Source of the DNA: Chthonomonas sp. UBA6659
Lineage (GTDB): Bacteria; Armatimonadota; Fimbriimonadia; Fimbriimonadales; Fimbriimonadaceae
DNA length: 15,452 nucleotides
Assembly (NCBI GenBank): GCA_002455425.1
Contig: DKKT01000015.1
Location: 1-15,452, forward strand
Reading direction: 5' to 3'
Shown: one piece after another, positions 1 to 7,531 of the stretch
Numbering within the stretch: position 1 is the stretch's first letter
Layout of the letters: each line of letters begins with the position of its first letter
Notes under the pieces: generated by a model
Told to the model about the DNA's origin: nothing
The model's database searches: none
Seen by the model: the letters and a program-made list of their open reading frames with translations, nothing else
Program-made: the position numbers and the translations under genes

Positions 1-21
1 CGACCCGCCGAAGGCGGGTCG
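1..21. terminator. Hairpin at the window edge, probable terminator of an upstream gene
   Basis: Perfect inverted repeat: arms cgacccgcc (1-9) and ggcgggtcg (13-21) around a gaa loop. No run of T follows directly, only a pyrimidine-rich ttctcttt at 27-34. The next gene starts at 140, so the hairpin most likely ends a gene outside the window. Confidence 0.55.
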
Positions 22-124
22 GACCCTTCTCTTTGGGTTCAAGTCTGGTCCCAACGACCTATCCCGTGAACGAGCTCTCGAAGGGGGCGTCTTGGCCGAC
101 ACGCTCCCGCTTGGAGCGAGCCAC

Positions 125-130
125 GAGGAG
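125..130 (+). promoter_or_regulatory. Ribosome binding site that fixes the start at 140
   Basis: GAGGAG lies 9 bases before ATG 140. It supports that start over the in-frame TTG at 92, which would put 16 hydrophilic residues in front of the signal peptide. Confidence 0.6.
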
Positions 131-139
131 AAACACAAC

Positions 140-592
140 ATGTTCGGAATCAAGACTCTCGGAATCACCCTCGCTCTCGGAACCCTCGCTTTGGCCGGTG
201 CGGCACCGGTGGAGTACGTCAAGTTGGACGGGAAGGGCGCTTTCGTCGCGCACGGGGTGGGTGTCGCGAGCATCGAAGGGGACGGCAAGTTCTCGGTCGA
301 GGGCCGCGGTGCCGTCGTCGTGATCGCGGGCCGCGATGACACCATCGAGGCGAAGGGCTTTGGGCTTGAGCGAATCGACGGGAACCGCCACTACTACCGA
401 GGCGCGGGGAAGATCACCGTCACCGGTGACGACGTGTCGATCAAGCTGGACGGCACCATCGAAGCTTTGAGAGGGATGGGCCGCGGCACCGCTCGTCTCC
501 TTGGCAAGGGTGACTACCAATCCGGCAAGTTCGTCGGCCACTGGGCTGGACCGAAGGGGACCTCGATCACGGTTGTTGCGCCGAAGCGCTGA
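140..592 (+). CDS. Small secreted protein of unknown function, predicted beta-rich
   Basis: This 150-residue protein begins with a signal peptide: Lys near the start, a hydrophobic stretch of Leu, Ala and Gly, and an AGAAP-type cleavage region around residue 20. The mature part is built of short alternating strands rich in Gly, Val, Lys and Asp (KLDGKGAF, GDGKFSVEGRG, GRDDTIEAKGFG, GAGKITVTGDD), which suggests a beta-solenoid or beta-sandwich. I see no catalytic motif and no lipobox, so it is probably released or periplasmic. The start at ATG 140 is chosen for its GAGGAG and because the signal peptide then begins at once. It stands alone, bounded by hairpins on both sides. The family is not recognised. 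Confidence 0.8.
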   Translation: MFGIKTLGITLALGTLALAGAAPVEYVKLDGKGAFVAHGVGVASIEGDGKFSVEGRGAVVVIAGRDDTIEAKGFGLERIDGNRHYYRGAGKITVTGDDVSIKLDGTIEALRGMGRGTARLLGKGDYQSGKFVGHWAGPKGTSITVVAPKR

Positions 593-599
593 AGGACTA

Positions 600-628
600 C
601 CGAGGCGGCGCATCGTGCGCCGCCTCGG
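600..628. terminator. Bidirectional hairpin between convergent genes
   Basis: Perfect 13-base arms, ccgaggcggcgca (600-612) and tgcgccgcctcgg (616-628), with a 3-base tcg loop. It lies exactly between the stop of the plus-strand gene (592) and the stop of the minus-strand gene (630). There is no T-run on either side, so the stem alone would have to act. Confidence 0.75.
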
Positions 629-629
629 C

Positions 630-1022
630 TCAAGGGGCGTCTTGCTTCTGGAGGATCAGGGTCATCCCCTCGGTGGCCTTACCGGCTCCCTGGAAGTCAT
701 CGACTCGGATCGTCTTGTTCGATCGGTCGACTTTGCCCTTGATCGGCGAGCCGAGCACGTCGATCGTCACGACGTCGCCATCCAGACTCCACTTGCCGGT
801 TTGTTCCCGACCCATCACCTTCGCCGTTGCCTGCCCACTCTTCATGAGGTCCAGTTCGAAGGAGCTGAGGAACGCCTTCGCCATGCCCTGCATGGCGTCC
901 TGCGCACCTGAACTGCCTCCCTCGATCGAAAGCTGCCACTTGCCGACAAGCGCTGCCCTTCGATCGCCGCAACCGAGGAGCGCGACCAGCAACGCGAGGG
1001 GAAGAAGCCAAGCCCATTTCAT
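630..1022 (-). CDS. Small lipoprotein of unknown function, lipocalin-like pattern
   Basis: This 130-residue protein starts MKWAWLLPLALL and has a clear lipobox (LLGC, Cys near residue 17), so it is a lipid-anchored envelope protein. The mature part opens with LVGKWQLSIEGG, has a central stretch rich in Met and Ala, and then repeats the pattern as GKWSLDGDVVTI. Paired GxW strands of this sort occur in small lipocalin-like proteins that report no known ligand. I chose ATG 1022 over the upstream GTG at 1049 because the signal peptide begins there and a CATACT hexamer sits 6 bases before it. It diverges from gatB with only 38 bases between the starts. No function can be named. Confidence 0.8.
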   Translation of the reverse strand: MKWAWLLPLALLVALLGCGDRRAALVGKWQLSIEGGSSGAQDAMQGMAKAFLSSFELDLMKSGQATAKVMGREQTGKWSLDGDVVTIDVLGSPIKGKVDRSNKTIRVDDFQGAGKATEGMTLILQKQDAP

Positions 1023-1028
1023 GGCATG

Positions 1029-1034
1029 AGTATG
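1029..1034 (-). promoter_or_regulatory. -10-like element of the 1022 lipoprotein gene, leaderless style
   Basis: CATACT on the minus strand ends 6 bases before ATG 1022, which would put the transcript start at or next to the A of the start codon. No -35 match is visible. Confidence 0.35.
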
Positions 1035-1044
1035 GCGCTCCCGG

Positions 1045-1050
1045 TACACT
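1045..1050 (+). promoter_or_regulatory. -10-like element of gatB, very short leader
   Basis: TACACT ends 10 bases before gatB ATG 1061, and no Shine-Dalgarno sequence lies between. It shares a 38-base divergent region with the minus-strand element at 1029-1034, so the two promoters overlap. Confidence 0.35.
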
Positions 1051-1060
1051 CCCGTCGCTC

Positions 1061-2530
1061 ATGGCGCAGTACCTGACCAGCGTGGGAATGGAAGTCCACG
1101 CCGAGCTGCTCACCCGCAGCAAAATGTTCTGCCGGTGTCCGGTTGCCTTCGGCGGGGAGCCGAACACCCGGGTTTGCCCGGTGTGCCTCGCGATGCCCGG
1201 GAGCCTTCCGGTGCCCAATCGTCGTGCCGTGGAACTGGTGGTCATGACGGCCCTCGCGCTCCAATGTACGATTGCACGACACTCGATCTTCCACCGCAAG
1301 AACTACTTCTATCCCGACCTCCCGAAGGGCTACCAGATCAGCCAGTACGGTGAATCCTATCCGATCGGCTACGGAGGCTTTTTGGAAATCCCGACCGCGT
1401 CGGGTACGAAGCGCATCCGCATCCGCCGCGTGCATCTCGAAGAAGACACGGGCAAGCTCATGCACCTGCCCGGCGGTGGCTCTGGCGTCGATTACAACCG
1501 GGCCGGCGTCCCCCTGATGGAGATCGTGACCGATTTCCCGCCCGACATCGAGAGCTCGGATGAGGCCAAGGAATACTTGACGCACCTTCGCCAAATCCTC
1601 GTCTATCTCGGTGTCTGCAACGGGAAGATGGAGGAGGGCTCACTGCGGTGCGAGCCCAACATCTCGGTGCGTGTGGCCGGAAGCGAGCAGTACGGCACGA
1701 AGACCGAGCTCAAGAATCTCAACAGTTTTCGCAGTGTTCAGCTCGGGGTCCAGTTTGAGGTTCGACGTCAAATCGCCGTGCTCGAGCAGGGTGGGCGCGT
1801 GCTGCAGGAGACGCGAGGTTGGAACGAAGGGACCGAGACGAGCTTTCTGATGCGCACCAAGGAAGAGGAGAACGACTATCGGTACTTTCCGGACCCCGAC
1901 CTCGTCCCGATGACCTTCTCGGAGGAGCAGATCGAGGCCATCCGCGCTGAGCTGCCCGAACTGCCGGCGACGAAGCTCGCGCGCTATCGAGACACCTTCG
2001 GGCTTTCCGATTACGACGCGGGAATTCTTGTCGCAGAACGACATTGGGCCGAGTGGTTTGAAGCCTGCGTCGAGTTAGGGGGTGACCCGAAGATGGTCTG
2101 CAACTGGATGAACTCCGACTTCGCTAGACTCCTGAACGACTCCGGCCAGTCCGCAGTGCTCGCCGGGCGTGAATCCGAGCGTGAATCGAGCAAAATCAGC
2201 CCCGCCCATCTCGTCGACCTCCTTCGGCTGGTCACGTCGAACACGATATCGGGCAAGATAGCCAAAGAGGTTTTCACCGAGTCTTTCCAAAGTGGCGAAA
2301 TGCCGACGAGCCTCGTCGAGAAAAAGGGTGCCACGCAGATCAGTGACGTCGACGCGATTGCAGCGTGGTGTCGCCAGGCGATCGACGAGAATCCCGATCC
2401 GGTCGAGAAGTATCGGGCCGGTCAGGAAGGGGCGATCGGATTCCTCGTAGGACAAGTCATGAAGAAGAGCCAAGGGCGTGCGAATCCGATGGTCGTGCAG
2501 GAGATTCTGCGCGGGGAGCTGACCTCATGA
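1061..2530 (+). CDS. gatB: Aspartyl/glutamyl-tRNA amidotransferase subunit B (GatB)
   Basis: GatB is the kinase/transamidase subunit of GatCAB. It activates the side chain of Glu-tRNA(Gln) or Asp-tRNA(Asn) with ATP and uses ammonia from GatA to make Gln-tRNA(Gln) or Asn-tRNA(Asn) in the cytoplasm. The 489 residues match the usual length. The family hallmarks are visible: GMEVHAEL at 9-16 (normally GLEVH), the CxC..CxxC cysteine set at 24, 26, 39 and 42, PDLPKGYQISQY, the VHLEEDTGK segment, the DYNRAGVPLMEIVT segment, and the tail domain ending in GFLVGQVMKKSQGRANP. gatA and gatC are not in this window, so the three subunits are not one operon here. The start has no clear ribosome site. The gene overlaps the next one by ATGA. 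Confidence 0.97.
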   Translation: MAQYLTSVGMEVHAELLTRSKMFCRCPVAFGGEPNTRVCPVCLAMPGSLPVPNRRAVELVVMTALALQCTIARHSIFHRKNYFYPDLPKGYQISQYGESYPIGYGGFLEIPTASGTKRIRIRRVHLEEDTGKLMHLPGGGSGVDYNRAGVPLMEIVTDFPPDIESSDEAKEYLTHLRQILVYLGVCNGKMEEGSLRCEPNISVRVAGSEQYGTKTELKNLNSFRSVQLGVQFEVRRQIAVLEQGGRVLQETRGWNEGTETSFLMRTKEEENDYRYFPDPDLVPMTFSEEQIEAIRAELPELPATKLARYRDTFGLSDYDAGILVAERHWAEWFEACVELGGDPKMVCNWMNSDFARLLNDSGQSAVLAGRESERESSKISPAHLVDLLRLVTSNTISGKIAKEVFTESFQSGEMPTSLVEKKGATQISDVDAIAAWCRQAIDENPDPVEKYRAGQEGAIGFLVGQVMKKSQGRANPMVVQEILRGELTS

Positions 2531-3126
2531 TCCGTCCGATCATGCTTGGCGTGGCGCTCATGGGTGCGGCATCGGTCATGGCGCAGGAGGACGCCGCCGG
2601 ACTGCACGGCAAGCGCTCGAACTCGCAGACCGGACGACTGGCGGTGATCTGGGACGCGGCCGAGGAGAGGATGGCGCGGCAAGCGGACGCTTGGTTCAAG
2701 GATGGCGACTACCCCCGCGTGATCCAACTGCTACGGTTCCGAGGTGAACTCTATCCCGATGACGAGGAGGCGAACTCGGACCTCGGCTGGATGCTGGAAA
2801 ACGTCGAAGAAGAGGGCGAAGCTCTCAAGGTCTACCAGACCTTCCGACGCCGGAACCCTCAGAATCCGGATGGCCCCTGGCTCGAGGCGAGCTACCGATT
2901 CCGCAAGAAGGACTACGCGCCGATCCCGGCGCTTCTCGAGCCGACGATCGCCAAGGAGCCCCATCCGAACAGCTATCGGACGCTCGCCCACGCTTACGAG
3001 CGGACGAGTCGACTTGCGGACTCGGAACGGATCTGGGTGACGTACCTGGCACGCTTCCCAGACGACGAGACCGCGAAGGCCAACCTGCGTCGCGTCCGGG
3101 AAAAACGCGCGAAAGCCGGCGGCTGA
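2527..3126 (+). CDS. Exported TPR-repeat protein
   Basis: The ATG at 2527 overlaps the gatB stop (ATGA), so translation is probably coupled. The 199-residue product has a signal peptide (MIRPIMLGVALMGAASVMA, cleavage likely before Gln20), then about four helical hairpins with tetratricopeptide spacing: WFKDGDYPRVIQLL, SDLGWMLENVEEEGEALKVY, LEASYRFRKKDYAPIPALL, and YRTLAHAYERTSRLADSERIW. TPR arrays are protein-docking scaffolds, so it probably assembles partners in the periplasm, but no partner is evident. Co-transcription with gatB looks like genome packing rather than shared function. It is not lipidated: there is no Cys at the cleavage site. Confidence 0.85.
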   Translation: MIRPIMLGVALMGAASVMAQEDAAGLHGKRSNSQTGRLAVIWDAAEERMARQADAWFKDGDYPRVIQLLRFRGELYPDDEEANSDLGWMLENVEEEGEALKVYQTFRRRNPQNPDGPWLEASYRFRKKDYAPIPALLEPTIAKEPHPNSYRTLAHAYERTSRLADSERIWVTYLARFPDDETAKANLRRVREKRAKAGG

Positions 3127-3129
3127 ACG

Positions 3130-3135
3130 CATAAT
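3130..3135 (+). promoter_or_regulatory. -10-like element just before the TMEM175-family gene
   Basis: CATAAT lies 5 bases before ATG 3141, inside the 14-base gap after the TPR gene. No ribosome site is visible, so this gene may have its own leaderless transcript as well as read-through from gatB. Confidence 0.3.
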
Positions 3136-3140
3136 CGAGC

Positions 3141-3764
3141 ATGCCCCGGCTTCCCGAACAGCTCCGCGACGAGGGAACCGATCTCGATCGGATCAAGGCG
3201 TTCAGTGACGGCGTTTTCGCGATCGCGATCACGATCCTCGTGCTTGCCCTTGAGTTGCCGGAGAGGAAGTCGGGGGCGCGGTTGGGCGACCATCTCGGTG
3301 GGCTCGTGTTGCCGCTGCTGACGTACGCCTTCAGCTTCATGGTCGTCGGGATGTACTGGGTCATTCATTGTCGGCTACTGCGATACATGAAGGCCCACAA
3401 CCGCGGAATCTCGTTCTACAACCTCCTCCTGCTCTTCTTTGTGACGCTCGTTCCCTTCACGGCCCAACTGCCCGCGCGCTATCCAGGTGACGCGCTCGGT
3501 TGGGTGCTTTACTTCGCGAATCTCGGGATGGTCGCGTTCTCGGGAGCATTCCTGTGGTTGCAGGCTTGGCGGAACGATTGTCTGCGGGAGGACGTCAGCC
3601 CCATACTCAAGCGCTACATCCTGGCTCGCGCGTGCGTTCCCGGCGTCGCGTTCGGGCTGACCGCGATCTTCTCGGTGTATTCGCTTTCGATCGCGAGCTG
3701 GATCCCCATTTTGATTCCGCCGATGATGATCCTTGTGAATCGTCACTTCTCAAAGCTGGTATGA
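3141..3764 (+). CDS. TMEM175-family potassium channel (DUF1211)
   Basis: This is a 207-residue integral membrane protein. Its first helix carries the family signature RIKAFSDGVFAIAITILVL (residues about 17-35), with the Phe-Ser-Asp motif found in TMEM175 channels. About six hydrophobic segments follow, the usual single repeat of bacterial members, which assemble as tetramers and pass K+ through a pore lined by hydrophobic residues of helix 1. Known members set membrane potential, but the physiological role in bacteria is poorly defined. The gene lies 14 bases after the TPR gene and overlaps the next gene by ATGA. It is complete and of normal length. Confidence 0.9.
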   Translation: MPRLPEQLRDEGTDLDRIKAFSDGVFAIAITILVLALELPERKSGARLGDHLGGLVLPLLTYAFSFMVVGMYWVIHCRLLRYMKAHNRGISFYNLLLLFFVTLVPFTAQLPARYPGDALGWVLYFANLGMVAFSGAFLWLQAWRNDCLREDVSPILKRYILARACVPGVAFGLTAIFSVYSLSIASWIPILIPPMMILVNRHFSKLV

Positions 3765-5434
3765 CCCGACTCCCGCCCGAACGCATCGAACGACTCAGCG
3801 GCTTCGGACTTTCCGTCAGCGCGGACGGCTACGTGTACCGACCGTCCTCGCTCGACGGGATTCGAGCGGCGTTCGAAGCCGCGGCCAAGGCCGGGCGGCA
3901 GGTTGTGCTGCGCGGGGCCGGGCGGAGTTATGGCGACGTTGCCCTCGGAGCCGAGTGCGTCGTGATCGAACTGACCCGGCTGAACCGAGTGATCGCATGG
4001 GATCCCGAGACCGGCATCCTCGAGGCCGAAGGCGGCGTGACCTTCGATCAGCTCTGGCGTCACACGCTCGAAGACGGATGGTGGCCCCCGGTCGTCACGG
4101 GGACGGCGGCCCCGACGCTCGCCGGTGCCCTGGCGATGAACGTCCACGGCAAGAACCATTGGCAGGCCGGAAGCCTCGCCGAACACGTCCTCGAAATCGA
4201 CGTGCTTCGCCCCGATGGGGAACTAGTTACTCTGCGGCAGGCGCCGTGGCCGGAGTGCTCGTGGTGGGACCTCGTCCGCCGGGCAGAGCCTGAACCAGAC
4301 CCTGAGCCACCCAGGGAGCCTGAAGCCGAACCCGCCCCGGCTTTGACCCTCGATGAAATCTACTCGGCTTGGGATGCGCCGACGTTCACCGACCTCGAGC
4401 CGCCCACCGTGGAGGTCGAGCCTCTCCCGGTCCTCCGGCAAGCGGTAGCGGACTCACCGCTCTCTTTCGAAGTGCCGGGAGAACACGAGTCCGCGCAATT
4501 CAGAATGATGATCGGGAGCGCCGGCCTTCTTGGCGTGATCGTCCGGGTGGTCCTTAGGATGAAGCGTGTCCAGTCGGGAGATCTTCGAGTGTTGCCGATC
4601 GCGGTATCGAATTGGAACGAGATGTTTCAGTCCTTGCAGGATCTCGCCGACCGATCCGACTACCTGGTGGGATGGGTCGACGCCTTCGCAAAGGGCCCAA
4701 AGGCCGGGCGTGGGTTGATTCACGCGGCCTGGTACGAGCATGAGTCGGGGGAGCGACCGGCATCCCTCGTGCCTGAGCACCAGGCAATCCCGTCGACAGT
4801 CATGTTCGGCATGCCGCGCGTGACGCTGTGGCGTTGGGCGCGACGACTGACGAACCGACTTGGGATGCGTGTCGTGAACGCGATCAAGGCGCGCATGAGC
4901 CGAGTCGGTAGCGGCAAGCCCCATTCCCAAAGCCTGGTGGCATTCTCGTTTCTGCTCGATTCGATGCCGGATTGGCGGTTGGCCTACGGACGGGGAGGCT
5001 TTCTCCAGTACCAGTGTTTCGTTCCGCGCGAACAAGCACAAGCGACCTTCGTGAAGCTCATCGCGATGCAGCAGGAAGCACGGCTTGAATCCTTTTTGGC
5101 CGTGGTGAAGCGCCATCGGCCCGATCCGTATCCGCTCTCCTGGGCCCTCGACGGCTACTCGCTCGCTCTCGATTTCAAGGTGACGGACAAGAACCGTCAA
5201 GAGCTCGCTCAGCTGTGCCATCGCATGAACGACATCGTTCTCGAGGCGGGAGGACGGTTCTATTTCGCAAAAGACTCGACGATGCGGCCGAGAGACGCCT
5301 CGGCCTACCTCGGGGACGTGCTTGCGCGCTTCAGGGACGCCAAGCTTGAATGGGATCCCGACCATCGTCTCACGTCGGCGCTGGCACAGCGACTCCATCT
5401 CTTTGACGGCCCGGCGAAGGACGTGATCGCGTGA
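3761..5434 (+). CDS. DprE1-like FAD-dependent oxidase with acidic, proline-rich insert
   Basis: This 557-residue flavoprotein belongs to the VAO/FAD_binding_4 fold, closest by eye to decaprenylphosphoryl-ribose 2-oxidase DprE1. Residues 51-59 (RGAGRSYGD) bind the FAD pyrophosphate, and 129-133 (HGKNH) match the DprE1 HGKNH segment. AYGRGGFLQYQ (408-418) and GGRFYFAKDS (497-506) match the substrate domain, so Lys504 corresponds to the catalytic Lys of the mycobacterial enzyme. The position of the mycobacterial inhibitor-target Cys appears to be Ala469. Residues about 162-244 are an insert rich in Glu and Pro, absent from standard DprE1, where a short loop is expected. ATG 3761 overlaps the TMEM175 gene stop. 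No DprE2 reductase is adjacent, so the arabinose-donor pathway is not established. A D-arabinono-lactone oxidase-type role is the alternative. Confidence 0.85.
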   Translation: MTRLPPERIERLSGFGLSVSADGYVYRPSSLDGIRAAFEAAAKAGRQVVLRGAGRSYGDVALGAECVVIELTRLNRVIAWDPETGILEAEGGVTFDQLWRHTLEDGWWPPVVTGTAAPTLAGALAMNVHGKNHWQAGSLAEHVLEIDVLRPDGELVTLRQAPWPECSWWDLVRRAEPEPDPEPPREPEAEPAPALTLDEIYSAWDAPTFTDLEPPTVEVEPLPVLRQAVADSPLSFEVPGEHESAQFRMMIGSAGLLGVIVRVVLRMKRVQSGDLRVLPIAVSNWNEMFQSLQDLADRSDYLVGWVDAFAKGPKAGRGLIHAAWYEHESGERPASLVPEHQAIPSTVMFGMPRVTLWRWARRLTNRLGMRVVNAIKARMSRVGSGKPHSQSLVAFSFLLDSMPDWRLAYGRGGFLQYQCFVPREQAQATFVKLIAMQQEARLESFLAVVKRHRPDPYPLSWALDGYSLALDFKVTDKNRQELAQLCHRMNDIVLEAGGRFYFAKDSTMRPRDASAYLGDVLARFRDAKLEWDPDHRLTSALAQRLHLFDGPAKDVIA

Positions 5435-5451
5435 CCCGCCAAGGGCCGCGG

Positions 5452-5457
5452 TACAGT
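5452..5457 (+). promoter_or_regulatory. -10-like element upstream of the cyclase-TIR-ATPase gene
   Basis: TACAGT in the 60-base gap after the oxidase gene. A GTG lies 6 bases later (5464) and opens a 9-codon frame that ends with TGA at 5491-5493, one base before the real GTG start at 5495. A -35 match is not visible. Confidence 0.35.
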
Positions 5458-5482
5458 GGGGACGTGACGCATCGGGCGGATC

Positions 5483-5488
5483 GGAGAA
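5483..5488 (+). promoter_or_regulatory. Ribosome binding site fixing the GTG start at 5495
   Basis: GGAGAA lies 6 bases before GTG 5495. It supports this non-ATG start, from which the cyclase domain begins within about 10 residues. Confidence 0.55.
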
Positions 5489-5494
5489 GCTGAC

Positions 5495-7531
5495 GTGACG
5501 GAAGCAAGCGCCTTCGTCACGGTTGCGCATGTGCTCTTCATTGACATGGTGGGCTACTCGACCCACGGGACGTCGACGCAGAGCAAGCTGGTCGCGAGCC
5601 TGAATACGGCAGTGCTCCAATCGCCGAGCTACCAGGCGGCAACGTCCGCCGGAGCGGTGAAGGCGCTGGCAACGGGCGATGGCATGGCGCTGGTCTTCTT
5701 CACCGACATCGCCGCACCCGCACGTTGCGCGATCGAGATCGAAGCGGCGTTGTGCGACATTCCGCTCCGAATGGGGATCCATAGCGGCATCGTCGCGCCC
5801 CAAGTCGACATCAATGGCAACGACAACCTCGTCGGCGAGGGGCTGAACACTGCGATGCGAGTGATGGGCTTCGGCGAGGCCGGTCACATCCTCCTCTCGA
5901 AACAGTACGCGCTGTGGCTCATGGAGTCCGATGGCTGGTCCGAGCACGTCGTCTTCGTCGGGACCGGGGTCGCCAAGCACCGCCAGTCCATCGACGTGTA
6001 TCACCTCATCCGTCCAGGCAGTGATCCGACGCGTCCGCCGGCGTTGAGCGCCACGCCGGCGCGCCCGACGAATCCGAAGAAGGCGGTGCTTCTGTGTCGT
6101 CGCGGAGCGCAACCCGATGAGGAGCTGATCGGAGCCATCGAGTCGAAGCTCACCGACTTCGGGCACGAGGTCATCGTCAATCTGAGCGATCAGCGGGGTC
6201 TCGATTGGGCCAAAGATGTCGAAAGCCAGATTCGGGGTGCCGACGCGGTCATCGCAATCGTCTCGCCGAAATCGCTCCGAAGCGAAATCCTCGAATTCGA
6301 GCTCTCGGCGGCGATCGATCAGTGGGAGCGGACCGGTCGGCCGGCGATCTTGCCCGTCTGGGTCGGAGCCCGTGAGGAGGTGCTCCGGGGCCCCGTGGCG
6401 AGCCTCGTCGAGCCGCTCCCGGGCTTTCGATTTGAGGGACCGGATCATCGCTCGTTGATCGCGCAGTTGGACTCTGCGCTTCGGGAGACGCCGACCACGC
6501 GACCGGCGGAGATCCGGTTCGAACCGGCCGGGGGAGCGGTGCCGCCCGATTCGCCGATGTACGTCGAGCGCTCCGCCGATCGGGAACTGCGGGACGCGAT
6601 CACGAACCGCGAGAGCATCCTGCTCGTACGCGGTCCGCGCCAGATCGGCAAGACCTCTCTTCTGGGACAGGGCTCGTTGCATGCCGAGCAGATCGGGGCT
6701 CGGCAGGTGACGACCGACTTCCAGAAGCTGTCGGCGCGCCAGATGGACGATGGGGAACTCTTCTGCCGCCTGCTTGCTAAGACCCTGTGCCGCCAGATGG
6801 AGTTCGAGTACGACTTCGAGCGACATTGGGATCCGATGTTTGGGGCGAACCTCAACATCGACGAGTTCCTCCGCGCGCTTCTGATGGAGTCGGATCGGCC
6901 TCTCGTTTGGTTCCTCGACGAGGTCGACAAGCTCTTTCCCGCCCCGTTTTCAGGGGACTTCTTCGGCCTCGTCCGCTCCTGGCATAACGCACGCACCACG
7001 GAATCACGGGGTCCCTGGGGTCGGCTGACGGTCGTGATCGGCTACGCCACTGAAGCTCACCTCTTCATCCAAGACGTCAATCAGTCGCCGTTCAACGTGG
7101 GTCGTGTCATTGCGCTGGATGACTTCTCCCTTCAGCAGACCCTCGATCTCAATACCCGCTACGGCGGCCCCCTCCCGACGTACCAAGATGCGGAGCGGCT
7201 TCACGCGCTGGTCGGCGGACATCCCTACCTTGTGCGCCGTGCTCTCGAAGTGGTCGCGTCCTCGAAATGGCCCCTCCCGCGCCTCTTCGATGAGGCGATG
7301 CACGATACGGGACCGTTCTCGGATCACCTCAAGCGGCTCCTTCTTTCCGTCGGAACTCTCCCCCATGTCACCGAGCACGTCAAGGCGATGCTCGTCGGCA
7401 AGCGAGCGCCGGAATCGGATGCGGACTTCCGCCTGATGGCTTCGGGGGTCATCAAGTACGGGCCGGCGGGAACCCACGTGTTTCGCTGTCGGCTCTACGA
7501 GCAGTTTCTCATCGAGCAGTTTCGCGCCTGA
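5495..7531 (+). CDS. Class III nucleotide cyclase - TIR - STAND-like ATPase fusion protein
   Basis: This 678-residue cytosolic protein has three domains in order. Residues about 10-172 form a class III cyclase homology domain: FIDMVGYST with metal ligand Asp17, GDG with the second Asp at 62, MGIHSG at 93-98, and NTAMR with Asn118 and Arg122 as transition-state residues. Residues about 196-330 form a TIR-like domain: LSDQRGLDW, then GADAVIAIVSPKSLRSE, with Glu269 at the NADase catalytic-Glu position. Residues about 350-640 form an AAA_35-like ATPase: PDSPMYVER, Walker A GPRQIGKTS (380-388) and Walker B VWFLDEVD (471-478). TIR domains of this kind often cleave NAD+, and Pycsar and Thoeris defence pair nucleotide signals with TIR effectors; here both would be on one chain. 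The ATPase may sense or switch. Target, ligand and activity are inferred. No membrane segment is seen. Confidence 0.88.
   Translation: MTEASAFVTVAHVLFIDMVGYSTHGTSTQSKLVASLNTAVLQSPSYQAATSAGAVKALATGDGMALVFFTDIAAPARCAIEIEAALCDIPLRMGIHSGIVAPQVDINGNDNLVGEGLNTAMRVMGFGEAGHILLSKQYALWLMESDGWSEHVVFVGTGVAKHRQSIDVYHLIRPGSDPTRPPALSATPARPTNPKKAVLLCRRGAQPDEELIGAIESKLTDFGHEVIVNLSDQRGLDWAKDVESQIRGADAVIAIVSPKSLRSEILEFELSAAIDQWERTGRPAILPVWVGAREEVLRGPVASLVEPLPGFRFEGPDHRSLIAQLDSALRETPTTRPAEIRFEPAGGAVPPDSPMYVERSADRELRDAITNRESILLVRGPRQIGKTSLLGQGSLHAEQIGARQVTTDFQKLSARQMDDGELFCRLLAKTLCRQMEFEYDFERHWDPMFGANLNIDEFLRALLMESDRPLVWFLDEVDKLFPAPFSGDFFGLVRSWHNARTTESRGPWGRLTVVIGYATEAHLFIQDVNQSPFNVGRVIALDDFSLQQTLDLNTRYGGPLPTYQDAERLHALVGGHPYLVRRALEVVASSKWPLPRLFDEAMHDTGPFSDHLKRLLLSVGTLPHVTEHVKAMLVGKRAPESDADFRLMASGVIKYGPAGTHVFRCRLYEQFLIEQFRA

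Noticed and set aside
92..139. TTG start giving 16 extra residues on the first secreted protein
   Set aside because: ATG 140 has a GAGGAG at good distance and begins the signal peptide directly.
3500..3760. 5' extension of the oxidase frame into the TMEM175 gene
   Set aside because: It would overlap a well-supported membrane protein gene; ATG 3761 overlaps its stop by four bases and DprE1 similarity begins soon after.
4454..6826. A 790-codon open frame on the minus strand across the oxidase and cyclase genes
   Set aside because: It lies opposite two clearly recognisable genes, its protein is low in hydrophobic order and rich in Arg and His, and such antisense frames are common in GC-rich DNA.
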